From the NCBI RefSeq assembly GCF_014654615.1, contig NZ_BNBB01000006.1, forward strand, positions 181,854 to 245,853: a stretch of 64,000 nt of DNA, given 5' to 3'. Below, in pieces: positions 60,489 through 64,000 of the stretch (position 1 is its first letter; each line of letters starts with the position of its first letter). A program made the position numbers and the translations under genes. The notes below the pieces were generated by a model, which saw only the letters and a program-made list of their open reading frames with translations, was not told the origin of the DNA and did no database searches. This DNA is from Streptosporangium violaceochromogenes (GTDB taxonomy: Bacteria; Actinomycetota; Actinomycetes; Streptosporangiales; Streptosporangiaceae).

Positions 60489-62768
60489 TTGAGCACCCTG
60501 CGGGCCTCGGCCCGGTGGATCCGGGCCGACCTCCGGGCGCGGTGGGGGCAGGCGCTGCTGACGGTGCTCGTGGTGGCCGGGATCGTCACGGCCCTGATCA
60601 CCGCGGCGACGCTCCTTGAGGACGGCACCAACCCCTGGCGGAGGCTGTTCACCGAGTCGCGGGGTGCCCACGTGTGGATCCACACGCGAAACGCCCCGGA
60701 CGTGGCCGCGCTGTCGCGCCTTCCCGGTGTCGTCCAGGTGGCCGGGCCGTACCGGACGGCGCCGGTGACGCTCGCGGCGGACGGCAGGAGGTCGCCGGTG
60801 ACGCTGCGGGGAATGGAGGCGAGGCCGCCCGCCGTGGCCGCGCCGCTGGTCCGCCGGGGGCGGTGGCTGCGCCCGGACGACGCCGGCGGGGTGGTGGTCG
60901 AGCGCTCCTTCGCCGAGGCGCTCGGCCTGCGGGTGGGCGCGCCCTTCACCGTCACCGCGCTCAACGGCGCCTCCCACCCGCTGACCGTACTGGGCCTGGC
61001 CGACACCGCCGACCAGGGCTTCTACCCCGAGACGGCCCCCGGCCTGGCCTGGACGCTGACCTCCACCCTCGCCGGCGTCGAACCCGCGCTCGGCCGCAGC
61101 GAGTCGGTCACCGGCCTGAGACTCGCCGACGGGGAGGACACGCTGCCGGTCGTGCACGGCGCGGCCACCCTCCTGGGCGGGCAGATCCAGCGCATGTCGA
61201 CCTGGCGCGAGGTCCGGGCCGCCATGGAGCTGGACAACCGGCTGCTCGGCCTGCTGCTCGCGCTGTTCGGCGTCGCCGGGCTGGTCGCCGCCGCCCTGGC
61301 CGTCGCCAACGCGGTGGGCGGCAGGGTGCTCACCCAGACATGTGACATCGCCACCCTCAAATCCCTCGGCTACACCCGGGGCCAGGTCTTCGGCCTGCTC
61401 ACGGCCGAGCACGGCGGGCTCGGCCTGCTCGGCGTCGCCGCCGGGCTGCTCTGCGGCCGGCTCGCCGCCTCGTTCGCGCTCGACGGCGTGCCGGTCTCGA
61501 CGCTCTCGTCGCTCCCGCCGCTCGCGATCGCCGCCGGCGCCGCCACGGTGGTCCTCGTCGCGGCGGCCCTGCCCGCCTGGCGCGGCGGGCGCACCCCGCC
61601 GATCCCCGCGGTCCCCGCCGCCCCGCCCCGGGGCCGCCTGTCGCGGGTGGCCCGGCTCGCCCTGCTCGTACGGCTGCCGCCCGCCCTCGTCCTGGGCGCC
61701 CGCGACGCCTTCACCCGGCGTGTCCCCGCGCTCCTGAGCATCGCCGGTCTCGCCGTGCCGATGATGATGATCACAATCGGTCTCGGCTGCTGGGCCACCC
61801 TGGACGACTTCCTCCTGCACCCCGAGCGGGTCGGGCAGGCCGCGGCGCTCACGGTCCACCCGGGCCGGCTCCCCGCGGAGGAGGCCGCGCGCCTGGCCGA
61901 AGCCGATCCGCAGGTGGCGGCGGTCTACCCCGGCAGCGAGGTCTCGGCACTCGAACCGGAGCAGACCAGGAGCGTGCAGGCCCGTGCGCTGGGCACCTCC
62001 GCCACCCCCTACCCCTTCCCGGTGGTGGAGGGGCGCATGTTCGCCGCCCGGGGCGAGGCCGTCGCCGGGCAGGGGCTGCTCGACCTGCTGGGTGTGAGGA
62101 TCGGCGACCGGGTCCGGATGACGGTCGGCGGCACGCCGCTCATCGTGCGCATCGTGGGCCGGGTGCTCGAACCCGACCACGACGGCGAGGTGCTCTCCCT
62201 CGGGCTGGACAGCCTGGCGGCCAAGGACGCCGTGCCGCCCCAGTTCTACGGTCTGGTGCTCCGGCCGGGCGCCGACCCCGAGGAGGTCAGGGCCAGGCTG
62301 CTGACCGCCTCGGACGAGGCGCTGGAGGTGCGGCGGGTGGTCAACCCCGCCGAACGGCTCGTGGTGATCCGCGGGGTGATCGTGGCGCTGATCGTCGTGC
62401 TGTCGCTGCTCGGCCTGGCCAACCTGCTGACCGCGAGCGCCCTGGGCCTGCGCGACCACGCGCTGGATTTGGCGGTGCTCAAGGCCGTGGGCCTCACCCC
62501 CCGGCAGGTGACCGCCACCCTCGTCGCCGGGACCGGCCTGCTCGCCGTGCTGGGGGTGGGCGCGGGCGCCGCTGCGGGTGCCTGGCTCGTCGGCGGCCTG
62601 ATCGACCTGCAGGGGCGCGGCAGCGGTTTCGGGGCGGGCATCGGCCGGGCCCCCTCGGCGCTCACCATGGCCGTGGCCGTCTCCGCGGCGATCGGCGCGG
62701 CCCTGCTGGTGACGGTGATCCCCGCCCGCAGGGCCGCCCGCGCCCAGGTGCCGACGACTCCGAGGTGA
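60489..62768 (+). CDS. FtsX-like ABC transporter permease
   Basis: 759 aa from a TTG start with AGGGGAT 7 nt upstream. Membrane helix near the N-terminus (ALLTVLVVAGIVTALITAAT), a large MacB-PCD-type extracellular domain, a central FtsX core (LLALFGVAGLVAAALAVANA, TLKSLGYTRGQVFGLL), a second extracellular domain and a second FtsX core (IVALIVVLSLLGLANLLTAS, AVLKAVGLTPRQVTATL). With its ATPase it probably exports or extracts a lipophilic compound, or mediates antimicrobial resistance. Confidence 0.92.
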   Translation: MSTLRASARWIRADLRARWGQALLTVLVVAGIVTALITAATLLEDGTNPWRRLFTESRGAHVWIHTRNAPDVAALSRLPGVVQVAGPYRTAPVTLAADGRRSPVTLRGMEARPPAVAAPLVRRGRWLRPDDAGGVVVERSFAEALGLRVGAPFTVTALNGASHPLTVLGLADTADQGFYPETAPGLAWTLTSTLAGVEPALGRSESVTGLRLADGEDTLPVVHGAATLLGGQIQRMSTWREVRAAMELDNRLLGLLLALFGVAGLVAAALAVANAVGGRVLTQTCDIATLKSLGYTRGQVFGLLTAEHGGLGLLGVAAGLLCGRLAASFALDGVPVSTLSSLPPLAIAAGAATVVLVAAALPAWRGGRTPPIPAVPAAPPRGRLSRVARLALLVRLPPALVLGARDAFTRRVPALLSIAGLAVPMMMITIGLGCWATLDDFLLHPERVGQAAALTVHPGRLPAEEAARLAEADPQVAAVYPGSEVSALEPEQTRSVQARALGTSATPYPFPVVEGRMFAARGEAVAGQGLLDLLGVRIGDRVRMTVGGTPLIVRIVGRVLEPDHDGEVLSLGLDSLAAKDAVPPQFYGLVLRPGADPEEVRARLLTASDEALEVRRVVNPAERLVVIRGVIVALIVVLSLLGLANLLTASALGLRDHALDLAVLKAVGLTPRQVTATLVAGTGLLAVLGVGAGAAAGAWLVGGLIDLQGRGSGFGAGIGRAPSALTMAVAVSAAIGAALLVTVIPARRAARAQVPTTPR

Positions 62769-62889
62769 CCCCGGGGTGTCCCGGGACGAGGGCCCCGCGC
62801 GCCGGGCGCCGTCGGTGATCGCCGGAACGGAGAGAAAGGCGAAGAAAAACGGTGTGGCACGGCCGCGCCGTACCACACCGTCGGAGACG

Positions 62890-64000
<1,111 letters not shown>

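Overview
The window is very GC-rich, with strong G/C bias at third codon positions, frequent GTG/TTG starts and many 4-base GTGA/ATGA gene overlaps. SARP regulators, DUF397/XRE pairs, PF04672 methyltransferases, BldC-like and LitR-like regulators and a GlgX-TreY-TreZ operon all point to a filamentous actinomycete, most likely Streptosporangiaceae (Nonomuraea/Streptosporangium/Microbispora type). This assignment is inferred from gene content only. No rRNA, tRNA or CRISPR array was recognised.

Layout. 1-13.7 kb is accessory: a cut-off N-terminus, a metzincin-like protease, a VOC protein, small secreted or lipoprotein hypotheticals, a PF04672 methyltransferase, a SARP regulator, a pyroglutamyl-peptidase-like protein with a changed nucleophile, an acyltransferase-3 and a lipoprotein/amidase pair. 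13.7-18.1 kb looks like a mobile-element remnant: the C-terminal stub of an IS5-type transposase, a BldC-like/excisionase-like HTH gene, a tightly coupled operon of unknown small genes, and a divergent GntR/UTRA regulator with two palindromic GTATAC operator sites. 18.6-19.9 kb carries a two-gene RiPP-like locus (40-aa charged peptide plus PIMT-like methyltransferase), matching the imiditide architecture.

20-32 kb is rich in protein phosphorylation genes: a membrane-anchored PP2C-like protein with a substituted metal-site Asp, a soluble Ser/Thr kinase behind an N6-adenine DNA methylase-like gene, a divergent canonical PP2C and a third PP2C. Among them are a Cys-rich DUF5685 protein, an MBL-fold hydrolase and a secreted Arg/Asp tandem-repeat protein. 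Housekeeping purC and prfC lie here too. 33.7-37.7 kb has an oxidoreductase, two DUF397 proteins, their XRE regulator and a small CxxCxGxG protein.

37.8-47.5 kb is a second SARP-type ATPase regulator and the glgX(treX)-treY-treZ operon for making trehalose from glycogen; a treS-like gene enters at the right edge. 47.5-51.7 kb is a light-response locus: LitR-like MerR regulator, LitS-like ECF sigma factor, DUF523/DUF1722 protein and divergent photolyase, with two adjacent 11-bp direct repeats in front of the sigma gene. 51.9-53.9 kb holds a second PF04672 methyltransferase, a His-rich protein and uracil-DNA glycosylase. 54-59 kb is a sugar-type ABC importer operon with two binding proteins and a permease carrying an inserted beta-sandwich-like domain. 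59.2-62.8 kb is a PadR-ABC-FtsX operon.
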